Source: UM-FILTER-36-13 sp964394835
GTDB lineage: Bacteria; Patescibacteriota; Patescibacteriia; UBA1558; GWA2-36-10
Length of the DNA stretch: 18,788 nucleotides
Assembly: GCA_964394835.1 (NCBI GenBank)
Contig: CAYMZA010000008.1
Span: forward strand, 1 to 18,788
Reading direction: 5' to 3'
Of this stretch, positions 1 to 6,583 are shown piece after piece. Position numbers and translations under genes: made by a program. Below the pieces are notes generated by a model. The model was not told where the DNA came from, ran no database searches, and saw only the letters and a program-made list of their open reading frames with translations. Within the stretch, counting starts at the first letter, position 1. The number at the start of each line of letters is the position of its first letter.

Positions 1-28
1 TGCATGCAACATATAATTAATAATTAAT

Positions 29-47
29 ACAATCTTTAGTAGATTGT
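29..47 (+). promoter_or_regulatory. Hairpin in the ssb leader
   Basis: A perfect 7-bp inverted repeat, ACAATCT and AGATTGT with a 5-nt loop, ends four bases before the ssb Shine-Dalgarno sequence (AAAGGA, 51-56). It may influence ssb translation or mark an mRNA 5' end. It could also be chance in AT-rich DNA. Confidence 0.35.
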
Positions 48-64
48 TAGAAAGGAAAAGCGAA

Positions 65-475
65 ATGGATTTAAACAAAGTTAGTTTAATTGGCAATTTA
101 GCCAATAACCCAGACCTTAGAACACTACCGTCTGGACAAAGCCTTGCTTTATTTTCTTTAGCAACAAACTATAATTGGCGCGATGTAAAGAGTAAAGAAA
201 AAAAAGAACGTGTTGATTTTCATAAAGTAGTTGCTTGGGGAGGTTTAGCAGACATCATTAGTACTTATTTAAAAAAAGGATCCAAAGTATTTTTAGAGGG
301 TCGTTTACAAAATAGGAGCTGGGAAGATGATGAAAAGAATACAAAATATACTACAGAAATAGTAGCGTCTGATTTAATTATGTTAGGAGGAAGTAATAAA
401 AAGGATCCTAGCGGTAACGAAACAGCAAAGGAAGAAATTGATATTGAAGAAATTGATACCGAAGAGGATAAGTAA
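65..475 (+). CDS. ssb: Single-stranded DNA-binding protein (SSB)
   Basis: Binds and protects single-stranded DNA in replication, repair and recombination; the family acts as an oligomer of OB folds. The 136-aa product opens with MDLNKVSLIGNLANNPDLR, the classic SSB first strand, and continues through the OB fold (about residues 1-105) with the family blocks VDFHKVVAWGGLADIISTYLKKGSKVFLEGRL and W-E-D-D-x-x-x-x-K-Y-T-T-E-I-V-A. An in-frame TTG lies at 44, but the ATG at 65 matches the family N-terminus and has AAAGGA eight bases upstream, so I chose it. The short acidic tail (EEIDIEEIDTEEDK) lacks the terminal hydrophobic tip (DDIPF type) that usually docks partner proteins. Confidence 0.95.
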   Translation: MDLNKVSLIGNLANNPDLRTLPSGQSLALFSLATNYNWRDVKSKEKKERVDFHKVVAWGGLADIISTYLKKGSKVFLEGRLQNRSWEDDEKNTKYTTEIVASDLIMLGGSNKKDPSGNETAKEEIDIEEIDTEEDK

Positions 476-482
476 TTATTGT

Positions 483-530
483 ATTGGGTGAAGATCTGGA
501 GTTTGCCTGTATCTCCAGGTCTTACCCAAT
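483..530 (+). terminator. Long hairpin after ssb (possible terminator or processing site)
   Basis: Arms at 483-501 and 513-530 pair over about 17 bp with one bulged G and one G-T wobble. No T-tract follows on either strand, so it is not a standard intrinsic terminator. It lies 17 bases before the next start codon and could equally be an RNase III site or mRNA-stabilising structure between ssb and the lamin-tail gene. Confidence 0.4.
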
Positions 531-547
531 ATTAGTAATTTAAAAAT

Positions 548-3280
548 ATGAGAAAAGCGATTATTATTTTGTGCTGTTTAGTTACGGCACTAATTAAGTG
601 TAGTTTAATACATGCTGCAGAAACAGATTTTTTGTTTTCCGAGATTATGTATGATTATTCAGGTTCAGATAATAACCATGAATGGGTTGAGGTATATAAT
701 TCAGGACAAGAAGACATTAATGTTATAACAGGATCTAGTGGCAGTGCCTGGAGATTTTTTGATGGTTCTAACCATGTTTTAAACCTTTACCAAGGCACAA
801 CAACTATTTCTTCACAAGAGTATTTTGTAATAGCAGACAATGCAGAACAGTTTATGCTAGACTACCCTAATTCTACAAGTACAGTGTTTGATACTAGTAT
901 GAATTTATTAAATTCAAGCTCAACTATATTATTAAGTTTTGACGGTGGCGACACCTATCCTATCACAGCTGAATATGATTCTGGTTTAGGCGCTAATGGT
1001 AATGGTAATACTTTGGAAAAAATTGTTTTGAATCAAGAAGATAATAATAATTGGCAAGAAAGTTTTGTGCAAGGCGGTACCCCAGGTAAAATTAATAGTT
1101 ATGATGATGGTAGTTCAGATATCTTACCACCAAACATTCAACTAGAATGCCCTTCTAAGTTGTTAATTAACGAGGAGGGAGTATTTGACGCTTCTTCTTC
1201 TACAGACCCACAGGGGCTAGAATTAAGCTTCTTGTGGGACTTTATGGACGATACAACAGCAACTACTAGTATAGCTACACACTCTTTTACAGAACAAGGG
1301 AGTTATAATGTAAGTTTAGTGGTATCAAATAGTGAAAAAGAAAGCATAGGGCATTGTTTAGTTGAAACTATACTTGAAGAAGAAGAAAATTCAGACAATG
1401 GTTCGGGCGGTGGATCTAATAATCAGCAAGATAATAATTGGTCAGATTTAATAGTTTCAGAATTTTTGCCTAATCCAGAAGGTAGTGATGATAATGAATG
1501 GATTGAGTTATATAATAAAGGGTTAAAAGACATTGATTTAATAGGTTTTAAATTGCAGGATAATTCTTCTCGTATTTTTACATTTACAGAAGATAGCGGG
1601 ATAGATTTAACCTTGTCTTCGCAAGAATATTTTGTTTTAGGTAAGGAAACCACTAAGATTTCTTTGAATAATAATGGTGGTGATATAGTTAAGTTATATA
1701 ATCCAGAAGAAGAATTACAACAACAAGTAGAATATATTGATAAAGCTTTAGAAAATAAAAGTTATGCAGCAGATAATAATAGTTTTAAATGGACAAGTGT
1801 TTTAACACCAGGAGAAGACAACATCTTTTTAGATAATCAAGAGCCAGAAGCAAAAATATTTTTAGACTCTCAGGAATTTATAGTAGAAAAACCTATAATT
1901 TTTTCAGCAGAAGAATCGTTTGATCCTGAAGAAGGAGAATTAGAATATTTTTGGGATTTTGGTGATGAAACTAGCGGCGATGAAGAGATTGAAAATCATT
2001 CATATCAATCTTCTGGTAATTACCTTGTTAAATTAATTGTTACAGATACAGATGGTGCTAGTCACGAAACAACAGTAGTGTTAGAAATTCTTGATCAAGC
2101 AGAAAACATTGAGTTAAAAGATATAAAACCAATCGACTTTAATTTAGAAGATTTAATAATTTCAGAGTTTTTACCCAACCCAGAAGGTAGTGATGATAAT
2201 GAATGGATTGAGCTACATAATAGTTCAGATAAAGAAATTGATTTATTGGGTTGGCAGTTAGATGATGAAGATGGTGGAAGTAAGCCTTTTATTTTTAAAG
2301 AATCTTTTATTTTAAAATCAAATGCATTTGCCGTTATTCCTAGAGAGGAAAGTAAAATTACTTTGAATAACAACAAGGACCAAGTAAGGGTTTTAACACC
2401 GTTGGGCGAAACTTGGCAAAGTGTTGAATATCAAAAGGTTGGTGAAGGAAATTCTTATGCTTGGGACGGTGTTAATAAAGAGTGGTTTGTTAATAGCAGT
2501 CCTATGCCAGGAGAACAAGACTATCTTGTAGAAGAACAAGAGGCTATACATAATATTAGAGATGTTAAGGGTTTTGATAAAAATGATGGTTTAATAATTC
2601 AAGGCATTTCATTATATAACCATGCTACATCTAGCAGGAGCATATATTTAGCAGACTATGATGGTGTTAGTGTTGATTATACAGAAATTATTGAAGTATA
2701 TTCTCATAAAAAAGATTTTCCGCCTATTAAAAAAGGAGATTTTCTAAATATTAATGGGATCATATCTAGAACCGGTTCTTTACCACGGTTAAAAACAAAA
2801 GATAAAAACGATTTTTTAACTATTAGTACTAATCTTGAGGTTATTGAGCCAGTGGTAATAGATTTGTTAGATATAGAAGAAGAGTATATAGGTAACTATG
2901 TTGCTTTTAGGGGTGTTGTGGCTAAAAAAACAAAGAAAAGCATTTATTTATCTGAAGACGAAGAAGAAGATTGGTCTTTACGTATTGCAATTAAAGATTA
3001 TGATGATTTAGAAATAGAGAAAGGTAGCGAAATTATTGTTTCGGGAATTTTAAAAGAAGTAAGTAGTGGTTATAAGTTAATAGTTAATAGCATAGAAGAT
3101 ATATTAATACCGCAAATAGTAAAAGCTGCTGCGACAAACGTAGAGAATGTAGATAAAGCATCAACTACACCAGTTAGTGTAAGTGAAAATAAAAAAAACG
3201 ATAATATAAAATTGATATTAGTAGGTTTGATTATTTTTTCCATTATTTTTATATTTTTTCAGAAAATTAGAAAAAAGTAA
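548..3280 (+). CDS. Secreted, membrane-anchored lamin-tail/PKD multidomain surface protein
   Basis: A 910-aa extracytoplasmic protein of unknown ligand. It has a signal peptide (residues 1-24, probable cut after HAA) and then alternating modules: lamin-tail domain 1 (about 28-180, SEIMYDYSGSDNNHEWVEVYN), PKD 1 (about 190-272), a Gly/Ser/Asn linker (about 280-295), lamin-tail 2 (about 297-428), PKD 2 (about 431-515, with the typical YFWDFGDET), and lamin-tail 3 (about 533-655). An OB-like beta-rich region follows (about 667-855), then a C-terminal hydrophobic segment (about 886-905) and a KIRKK stop-transfer tail. The layout suggests a protein tethered by its C-terminus with a long adhesive or binding stalk outside. 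Such proteins are common in CPR genomes. Lamin-tail 2 and 3 contain a nearly identical block, pointing to internal duplication. No catalytic motif was seen. No Shine-Dalgarno precedes the ATG. Confidence 0.85.
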   Translation: MRKAIIILCCLVTALIKCSLIHAAETDFLFSEIMYDYSGSDNNHEWVEVYNSGQEDINVITGSSGSAWRFFDGSNHVLNLYQGTTTISSQEYFVIADNAEQFMLDYPNSTSTVFDTSMNLLNSSSTILLSFDGGDTYPITAEYDSGLGANGNGNTLEKIVLNQEDNNNWQESFVQGGTPGKINSYDDGSSDILPPNIQLECPSKLLINEEGVFDASSSTDPQGLELSFLWDFMDDTTATTSIATHSFTEQGSYNVSLVVSNSEKESIGHCLVETILEEEENSDNGSGGGSNNQQDNNWSDLIVSEFLPNPEGSDDNEWIELYNKGLKDIDLIGFKLQDNSSRIFTFTEDSGIDLTLSSQEYFVLGKETTKISLNNNGGDIVKLYNPEEELQQQVEYIDKALENKSYAADNNSFKWTSVLTPGEDNIFLDNQEPEAKIFLDSQEFIVEKPIIFSAEESFDPEEGELEYFWDFGDETSGDEEIENHSYQSSGNYLVKLIVTDTDGASHETTVVLEILDQAENIELKDIKPIDFNLEDLIISEFLPNPEGSDDNEWIELHNSSDKEIDLLGWQLDDEDGGSKPFIFKESFILKSNAFAVIPREESKITLNNNKDQVRVLTPLGETWQSVEYQKVGEGNSYAWDGVNKEWFVNSSPMPGEQDYLVEEQEAIHNIRDVKGFDKNDGLIIQGISLYNHATSSRSIYLADYDGVSVDYTEIIEVYSHKKDFPPIKKGDFLNINGIISRTGSLPRLKTKDKNDFLTISTNLEVIEPVVIDLLDIEEEYIGNYVAFRGVVAKKTKKSIYLSEDEEEDWSLRIAIKDYDDLEIEKGSEIIVSGILKEVSSGYKLIVNSIEDILIPQIVKAAATNVENVDKASTTPVSVSENKKNDNIKLILVGLIIFSIIFIFFQKIRKK
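1475..1507 (+). repeat. Intragenic direct repeat, copy 1 (lamin-tail 2)
   Basis: These 33 bases are identical to 2180-2212, encoding PEGSDDNEWIE in the first strands of lamin-tail domain 2. Identity at the DNA level, including silent sites, suggests recent duplication or gene conversion between the modules. Confidence 0.8.
2180..2212 (+). repeat. Intragenic direct repeat, copy 2 (lamin-tail 3)
   Basis: Second copy of the 33-bp identity at 1475-1507, in the same position within lamin-tail domain 3. Confidence 0.8.
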
Positions 3281-3317
3281 GTTTTTAATTTTTTAAGCAT
3301 ATGATATTATTAATATA

Positions 3318-4025
3318 ATGATAGAAGAATTAAAAAAAGAGCTACAAAGCAACAAAGATGATAAACAAGCTAAATTGTTAGCTAGATTTTTTAAAACAGG
3401 CAAGGGTGAGTATGGGGAAGGGTCTATTTTTTTAGGAATTAAGGTCCCCACACTAAGGAAAATAGCCAAAAAGTATGAAAATCTTAACTTTGTAGAAATA
3501 CAAGAACTATTAAATGATAAAATTCATACATATAGATTTGTTGCTTTGGTTATTTTGGTTAGTCAATATAAAAAAGGAAATAATAATTTAAAAAAGGAGA
3601 TTTTTGATTTTTATATAAAGAATTTAAAGAATATAAATAATTGGGATTTAGTTGATACTTCTTGCCCAAACATTATTGGTGATTATTTGTTAAACAAACC
3701 GAAAGAAAGAGTGTTGTTATATCAACTATCTAAATCCAAGCATTTATGGAGCAGAAGAGTGGCTATAGTATCAACCCTTATTTTTATAAAAAACAAAGAA
3801 ATTAAAGATACTTTTAAAATAGCCAAACTACTATTAAAAGATAAACATGATTTAATTCATAAAGCAGTAGGTTGGATGTTAAGAGAGACTGGTAAAATAG
3901 ACCAAAAAGAGCTAGAAGGATTTTTAGAAAAAAATTATAATAAAATACCAAGAACTACATTGCGTTACGCAATAGAAAGGTTTGTAGAAAGTAAAAGAAA
4001 GTATTTTTTATATAAAAATCGTTGA
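3318..4025 (+). CDS. AlkD-like DNA alkylation repair protein (HEAT-repeat DNA glycosylase)
   Basis: Predicted to excise N3- and N7-alkylated purines from DNA. The 235-aa protein has the family's length and an all-helical HEAT-like make-up. The residues used by characterised AlkD are present at almost the same numbering: NNWDLVD gives Trp109 and Asp113, LWSRRVA gives Arg147, and VGWMLRETGK gives Trp186. The Asp is the one assigned to catalysis in Bacillus cereus AlkD and the aromatics line the DNA cleft. The start is the ATG directly after an AT-rich stretch with TATTAT at 3305-3310, so the message may be leaderless. No Shine-Dalgarno is visible. It ends in TGA, which supports UGA as stop here. 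Confidence 0.88.
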   Translation: MIEELKKELQSNKDDKQAKLLARFFKTGKGEYGEGSIFLGIKVPTLRKIAKKYENLNFVEIQELLNDKIHTYRFVALVILVSQYKKGNNNLKKEIFDFYIKNLKNINNWDLVDTSCPNIIGDYLLNKPKERVLLYQLSKSKHLWSRRVAIVSTLIFIKNKEIKDTFKIAKLLLKDKHDLIHKAVGWMLRETGKIDQKELEGFLEKNYNKIPRTTLRYAIERFVESKRKYFLYKNR

Positions 4026-4063
4026 CTTTTCTTGCTCTGCTTGTAAACTATCATTAAGACATC

Positions 4064-4091
4064 GTTCTTTAACAAAGGAGCCAAAAGGAGG
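4064..4091 (+). promoter_or_regulatory. Leader of the KAS III-like gene: boxA-like motif and double Shine-Dalgarno
   Basis: GTTCTTTAACAA at 4064-4075 resembles the rrn boxA antitermination element. It is followed by two purine-rich ribosome-binding sites, AAAGGAG (4074-4080) and AAAAGGAGG (4083-4091), the latter 7 bases before the ATG. A weak promoter may lie upstream (TTGACT 4022-4027, TAAACT 4044-4049, spacing 16). The ribosome-binding site is much stronger than in most neighbours. The boxA reading is speculative. Confidence 0.4.
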
Positions 4092-4098
4092 CAACTAG

Positions 4099-5157
4099 AT
4101 GTTTTACAAGGTAGACTCAAATAAAAGTATAACAAATTGTGAAATTATAGCCTATGGTCATACTGAGGTAGGTGATGACACAAGGTTTAGAAGTATTAAC
4201 CAAAATGTTTTTATTAAAGACATGCTGTCACATGAGGCAAGAAAGGGTTTGTTTGGTTTTGACCCACCGTGGTCTAAAGAAGACCATTTGTCTATAGTAG
4301 AAAAATGGGAGCTACAAACTTCTATTAAAGAGCGTGTTTTTTTCTTTGGTAGCACGGTTGATTTAGCTTGTGTAGCTGCTAAAAAATGTATGGATAATTC
4401 TAATGTTTTAGCCAATGATATTGATGCTATAATAGTTGGTACTAATACTGGTCCTGGTTATCCAAGTTTAGCTGATCATATTAAATTATTTTTAGGTCAA
4501 GAGTCTAATGCTATGGCGTGGGACGTTACTGAAGCTTGTTCCGTTGGCAGTGTAGCTATATTTAATGGTTGGAATCTTATACATAGCGGTGTTTGTGAAA
4601 AAGTGTTAGTTGTTTGTGCTGAAAAGGCCACAACATTAACGTCATGGGACAATTGGAAGGGTAGTAACTTGTTTGGTGATGCTGCCTTTGCTTTTTTACT
4701 GTCTAAATCAGACAAAGAATCTTTTTTGTTTTTCGATTTTCATTCTTTACCATTTAATGGTCAGATTAATCGTATTTTAAAGACGGAAAAGGGCTTTACA
4801 CAAGACGGCAATAGTGTTCATAAATTTGTTGGTCGTGTTGTGGTTAATAGTGTAGTTGAAGCTGTTGAAAAAGCTGGGATTGATTATACTAAGATTAATC
4901 ATTTGGTGCCACATCAACCTAGTGGCAAAACATTAGATCTTTTTTATACTAAAATAAAAAAGCATTGGCCAGAATTTAAGGGTATTTTTCATCGCAATGT
5001 TGAATTTACCGGTAATACAAGCGGTGCTAGCACCGGGTCTATTATTTCTTCTAAAATACAGGATAATACTATAAAAAAGAATGATTTAGTTATTGTTACT
5101 ACTTTTGGTGCAGGTCTTTCTATAGGTAATTACGCATTTTGTGTTACACAATGTTAA
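4099..5157 (+). CDS. 3-oxoacyl-ACP synthase III (KAS III/FabH)-like condensing enzyme
   Basis: Thiolase-fold condensing enzyme, 352 aa. The catalytic Cys-His-Asn triad of the KAS III family is intact: Cys147 in TEACSVG, His272 in LVPHQPSGKTLD and Asn306 in GNTSGASTG. The C-terminal FGAGLSIGNYAF also fits the family. It has an unusual 70-residue N-terminus before the segment equivalent to GIRERH of FabH (here SIKERV at 75-80). KAS III enzymes join acyl-CoA to malonyl-ACP, but relatives make quinolones, head-to-head hydrocarbons and other metabolites, so the substrate cannot be named. No other fatty-acid gene is in the window, which is odd because CPR bacteria generally lack the full pathway. 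It is monocistronic, with its own strong ribosome-binding site and a terminator at 5184-5218. Confidence 0.85.
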   Translation: MFYKVDSNKSITNCEIIAYGHTEVGDDTRFRSINQNVFIKDMLSHEARKGLFGFDPPWSKEDHLSIVEKWELQTSIKERVFFFGSTVDLACVAAKKCMDNSNVLANDIDAIIVGTNTGPGYPSLADHIKLFLGQESNAMAWDVTEACSVGSVAIFNGWNLIHSGVCEKVLVVCAEKATTLTSWDNWKGSNLFGDAAFAFLLSKSDKESFLFFDFHSLPFNGQINRILKTEKGFTQDGNSVHKFVGRVVVNSVVEAVEKAGIDYTKINHLVPHQPSGKTLDLFYTKIKKHWPEFKGIFHRNVEFTGNTSGASTGSIISSKIQDNTIKKNDLVIVTTFGAGLSIGNYAFCVTQC

Positions 5158-5183
5158 AGGTATTGCCGCATTAAAATAATTAT

Positions 5184-5218
5184 AACCCATCGTTTTTTCG
5201 GTGGGTTTTTTATTTTTT
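5184..5218 (+). terminator. Intrinsic terminator after the KAS III-like gene
   Basis: A 9-bp stem (AACCCATCG with CGGTGGGTT, one wobble) and T6 loop are followed by a long T-rich tract interrupted by a single A. Confidence 0.9.
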
Positions 5219-5224
5219 ATATTA

Positions 5225-5253
5225 TTGACTTTTTTCATATTTTTAGGTATAAA
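5225..5253 (+). promoter_or_regulatory. Promoter of the tRNA-Leu / response regulator / tRNA-Val unit
   Basis: TTGACT (5225-5230), 17-bp spacer, TATAAA (5248-5253). The predicted start near 5260 lies about 10 bases before the tRNA-Leu 5' end. Confidence 0.85.
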
Positions 5254-5269
5254 TAGGGCAGTATTACTA

Positions 5270-5354
5270 GCCGGAGTGGTGAAACTGGTAGACACGCTTG
5301 GTTTAGGACCAAGTGCCTTAGGGCGTGGAGGTTCGAGTCCTCTCTCCGGTACCA
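5270..5354 (+). tRNA. tRNA-Leu (anticodon TAG)
   Basis: A class II tRNA with acceptor GCCGGAG pairing CTCCGGT, a long variable arm (TGCC-TTA-GGGCG region), T-arm GGTTCGAGTCC and an encoded CCA at 5352-5354. The anticodon stem CTTGG/CCAAG encloses TTTAGGA, giving anticodon TAG (5304-5306), which reads CUN leucine codons. It is first in a unit with the response regulator gene 19 bases downstream. Confidence 0.96.
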
Positions 5355-5373
5355 TAAATAAATAATATAAAAT

Positions 5374-5778
5374 ATGGAAGATAAAAAATTTAAAATTTGC
5401 ATAGTAGACGATGAAGAAATTATCTTAAAGATGTATTCTACTAAACTAGAAAAAGAAGGGTATGAAGTTATTACTTACAAAAGCAGTAAAAAAGCATTAG
5501 AGGATATTCCTTTACAAAATCCAGACTTAATTTTATTAGATATTTTAATGCCAGACTTAGATGGCTTTGAATTATTAGATAAGCTAAGAAAAGATAATGT
5601 AGTAGAAAAAATACCAGTTATTTTTTTAACAAATCTTGATGATGATAAAAACAAAGAAAAAGCAATTGAAAAAGGAGCTTTATATTTCTTAGATAAAGTT
5701 TCATATTTACCAAACAAAGTAGCGGAGTTAATTAAGGAAGTTTTAGATGTTCAGGTTGTTATAGAATCTAATAAATAA
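5374..5778 (+). CDS. Single-domain response regulator (CheY-like receiver)
   Basis: A 134-aa receiver domain that should be phosphorylated by a partner histidine kinase and signal by protein contact, because it has no output domain. All signature residues are visible: Asp12/Asp13 in VDDEE, phospho-acceptor Asp56 in LLDILMP, switch Thr86 in IFLTN and Lys108 in FLDKV. No kinase gene is in the window. It is sandwiched between tRNA-Leu (19 bases upstream) and tRNA-Val (2 bases downstream) with no separate promoter or terminator seen, so it is probably transcribed with the tRNAs and released when they are processed. No Shine-Dalgarno precedes the ATG. Confidence 0.93.
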   Translation: MEDKKFKICIVDDEEIILKMYSTKLEKEGYEVITYKSSKKALEDIPLQNPDLILLDILMPDLDGFELLDKLRKDNVVEKIPVIFLTNLDDDKNKEKAIEKGALYFLDKVSYLPNKVAELIKEVLDVQVVIESNK

Positions 5779-5780
5779 AA

Positions 5781-5857
5781 GGTCGTATAGCTCAGTTGGT
5801 TAGAGCGCTACGTTGACATCGTAGAGGTCCCTGGTTCAAATCCAGGTACGGCCACCA
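5781..5857 (+). tRNA. tRNA-Val (anticodon GAC)
   Basis: A 77-nt class I tRNA with acceptor GGTCGTA pairing TACGGCC, D-arm GCTCAGTTGGTTAGAGC, anticodon stem CTACG/CGTAG around TTGACAT (anticodon GAC, 5815-5817), T-arm GGTTCAAATCC and encoded CCA. It starts two bases after the response-regulator stop codon. Its 3' end is part of a terminator hairpin. Confidence 0.96.
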
Positions 5858-5870
5858 TTGGTGGTTTTTT
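5852..5870 (+). terminator. Intrinsic terminator built on the tRNA-Val 3' end
   Basis: CCACC (5852-5856) pairs with GGTGG (5860-5864) across an ATT loop and is followed by six T. The 5' arm is the acceptor-stem end, discriminator base and first two bases of the CCA tail, so terminator and tRNA overlap. The stem is short, hence moderate confidence. Confidence 0.6.
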
Positions 5871-5871
5871 C

Positions 5872-5900
5872 TTTACAAAATTGTATATAAATCATATAAT
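5872..5900 (+). promoter_or_regulatory. Promoter of the hsp20 operon
   Basis: TTTACA (5872-5877), 17-bp spacer, TATAAT (5895-5900), 24 bases before the Hsp20 ATG. No CIRCE or other heat-shock operator was recognised near it. Confidence 0.82.
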
Positions 5901-5924
5901 ATAGATAAGTTTAAAATAAAAAAT

Positions 5925-6353
5925 ATGCCAAAAAAGAAAAAAGAAACAAAAAAAGAGGAAGAACAAATAGTAGAAATTTCTAGTTGGGAAGACGAAGAAC
6001 TAGACTTAGAGGAAGACCTAGAGGAGGGCCAGCTATCAGTAGATGTATATCAAGATAAAGATAATGTTATTATTAAATCAACAATTGCAGGAGTAGAACC
6101 AGAGAATATAGATATTTCCTTTGAAAACGATATGATTACTATTAGGGGGAAAAGATCTAAAGATAAAACTATTAGTGATGGGGATTATTTTTATCAAGAA
6201 TGTTATTGGGGTGGTTTTTCTCGATCTATTATTCTTCCAGTAGAAATACAAAGTGACAAGATAGGTGCTAATATCCGTAACGGTGTGTTAACAATTAAAT
6301 TACCCAAAGCAAAGAAAAAAGATATTGATATAAAGGTTGAAGATAATAATTAA
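5925..6353 (+). CDS. Hsp20 / alpha-crystallin small heat-shock protein
   Basis: An ATP-independent holdase chaperone of 142 aa. After a charged N-terminal arm (MPKKKKETKKEEE, then a very acidic stretch to about residue 36) comes an alpha-crystallin domain (about 37-135). Family marks are VDVYQDKDNVIIKSTIAG, ENDMITIRGKR and the C-terminal consensus seen here as ANIRNGVLTIKLPK. A KDIDIKVE tail supplies an I-x-I-like motif used for oligomer assembly. First gene of an operon with the small protein at 6359 and the VanW gene. Confidence 0.92.
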   Translation: MPKKKKETKKEEEQIVEISSWEDEELDLEEDLEEGQLSVDVYQDKDNVIIKSTIAGVEPENIDISFENDMITIRGKRSKDKTISDGDYFYQECYWGGFSRSIILPVEIQSDKIGANIRNGVLTIKLPKAKKKDIDIKVEDNN

Positions 6354-6358
6354 ATTGT

Positions 6359-6583
6359 ATGGCTATTAAGAATTTAGAATTATATTTTGATCGTAAAGAA
6401 GAGAATGTTATTTTTTTAAAAACAGAAGCAGGAGAAGAAATAGTAGTACCAAGTTTTTTAATAGAAGAATCATTAGACTGTGGCAAAAAAATATATTTGA
6501 ATATAGACAATAGTCCGTTTATACCGCAAAGCGATCAAAAGAAGTTGCTTAATAAGCTTTTAGACAATGAAGATGATGGTTAA
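6359..6583 (+). CDS. Small protein of unknown function
   Basis: I do not recognise this 74-aa protein. It looks soluble and beta-rich at the start (NLELYFDRKEENVIFLKTEAGEEIVVP) with a charged, Lys/Asp-rich helical end. There is no signal peptide or membrane segment; one Cys is present. It starts 5 bases after the hsp20 stop and its end overlaps the VanW gene by 17 bases, so translational coupling is likely and the frame is real. No Shine-Dalgarno is seen. Confidence 0.7.
   Translation: MAIKNLELYFDRKEENVIFLKTEAGEEIVVPSFLIEESLDCGKKIYLNIDNSPFIPQSDQKKLLNKLLDNEDDG

Noticed and set aside
44..64. N-terminal extension of ssb from the TTG at 44
   Set aside because: The TTG lies inside the leader hairpin and the extension covers the Shine-Dalgarno sequence; the family N-terminus begins at the ATG at 65.
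1475..2212. CRISPR or mobile repeat from the 33-bp direct repeat
   Set aside because: There are only two copies, in frame and within homologous protein domains, so internal gene duplication explains them. No CRISPR array is present in the window.
3318..4025. Alternative genetic code (UGA as Gly)
   Set aside because: UGA ends the AlkD-like gene at the expected family length and no core gene needs an in-frame UGA.
4022..4054. Confident promoter for the KAS III-like gene (TTGACT ... TATCAT)
   Set aside because: Spacing to TATCAT is 21 bp and the 16-bp alternative TAAACT is weak, so it was kept only as a low-confidence remark.
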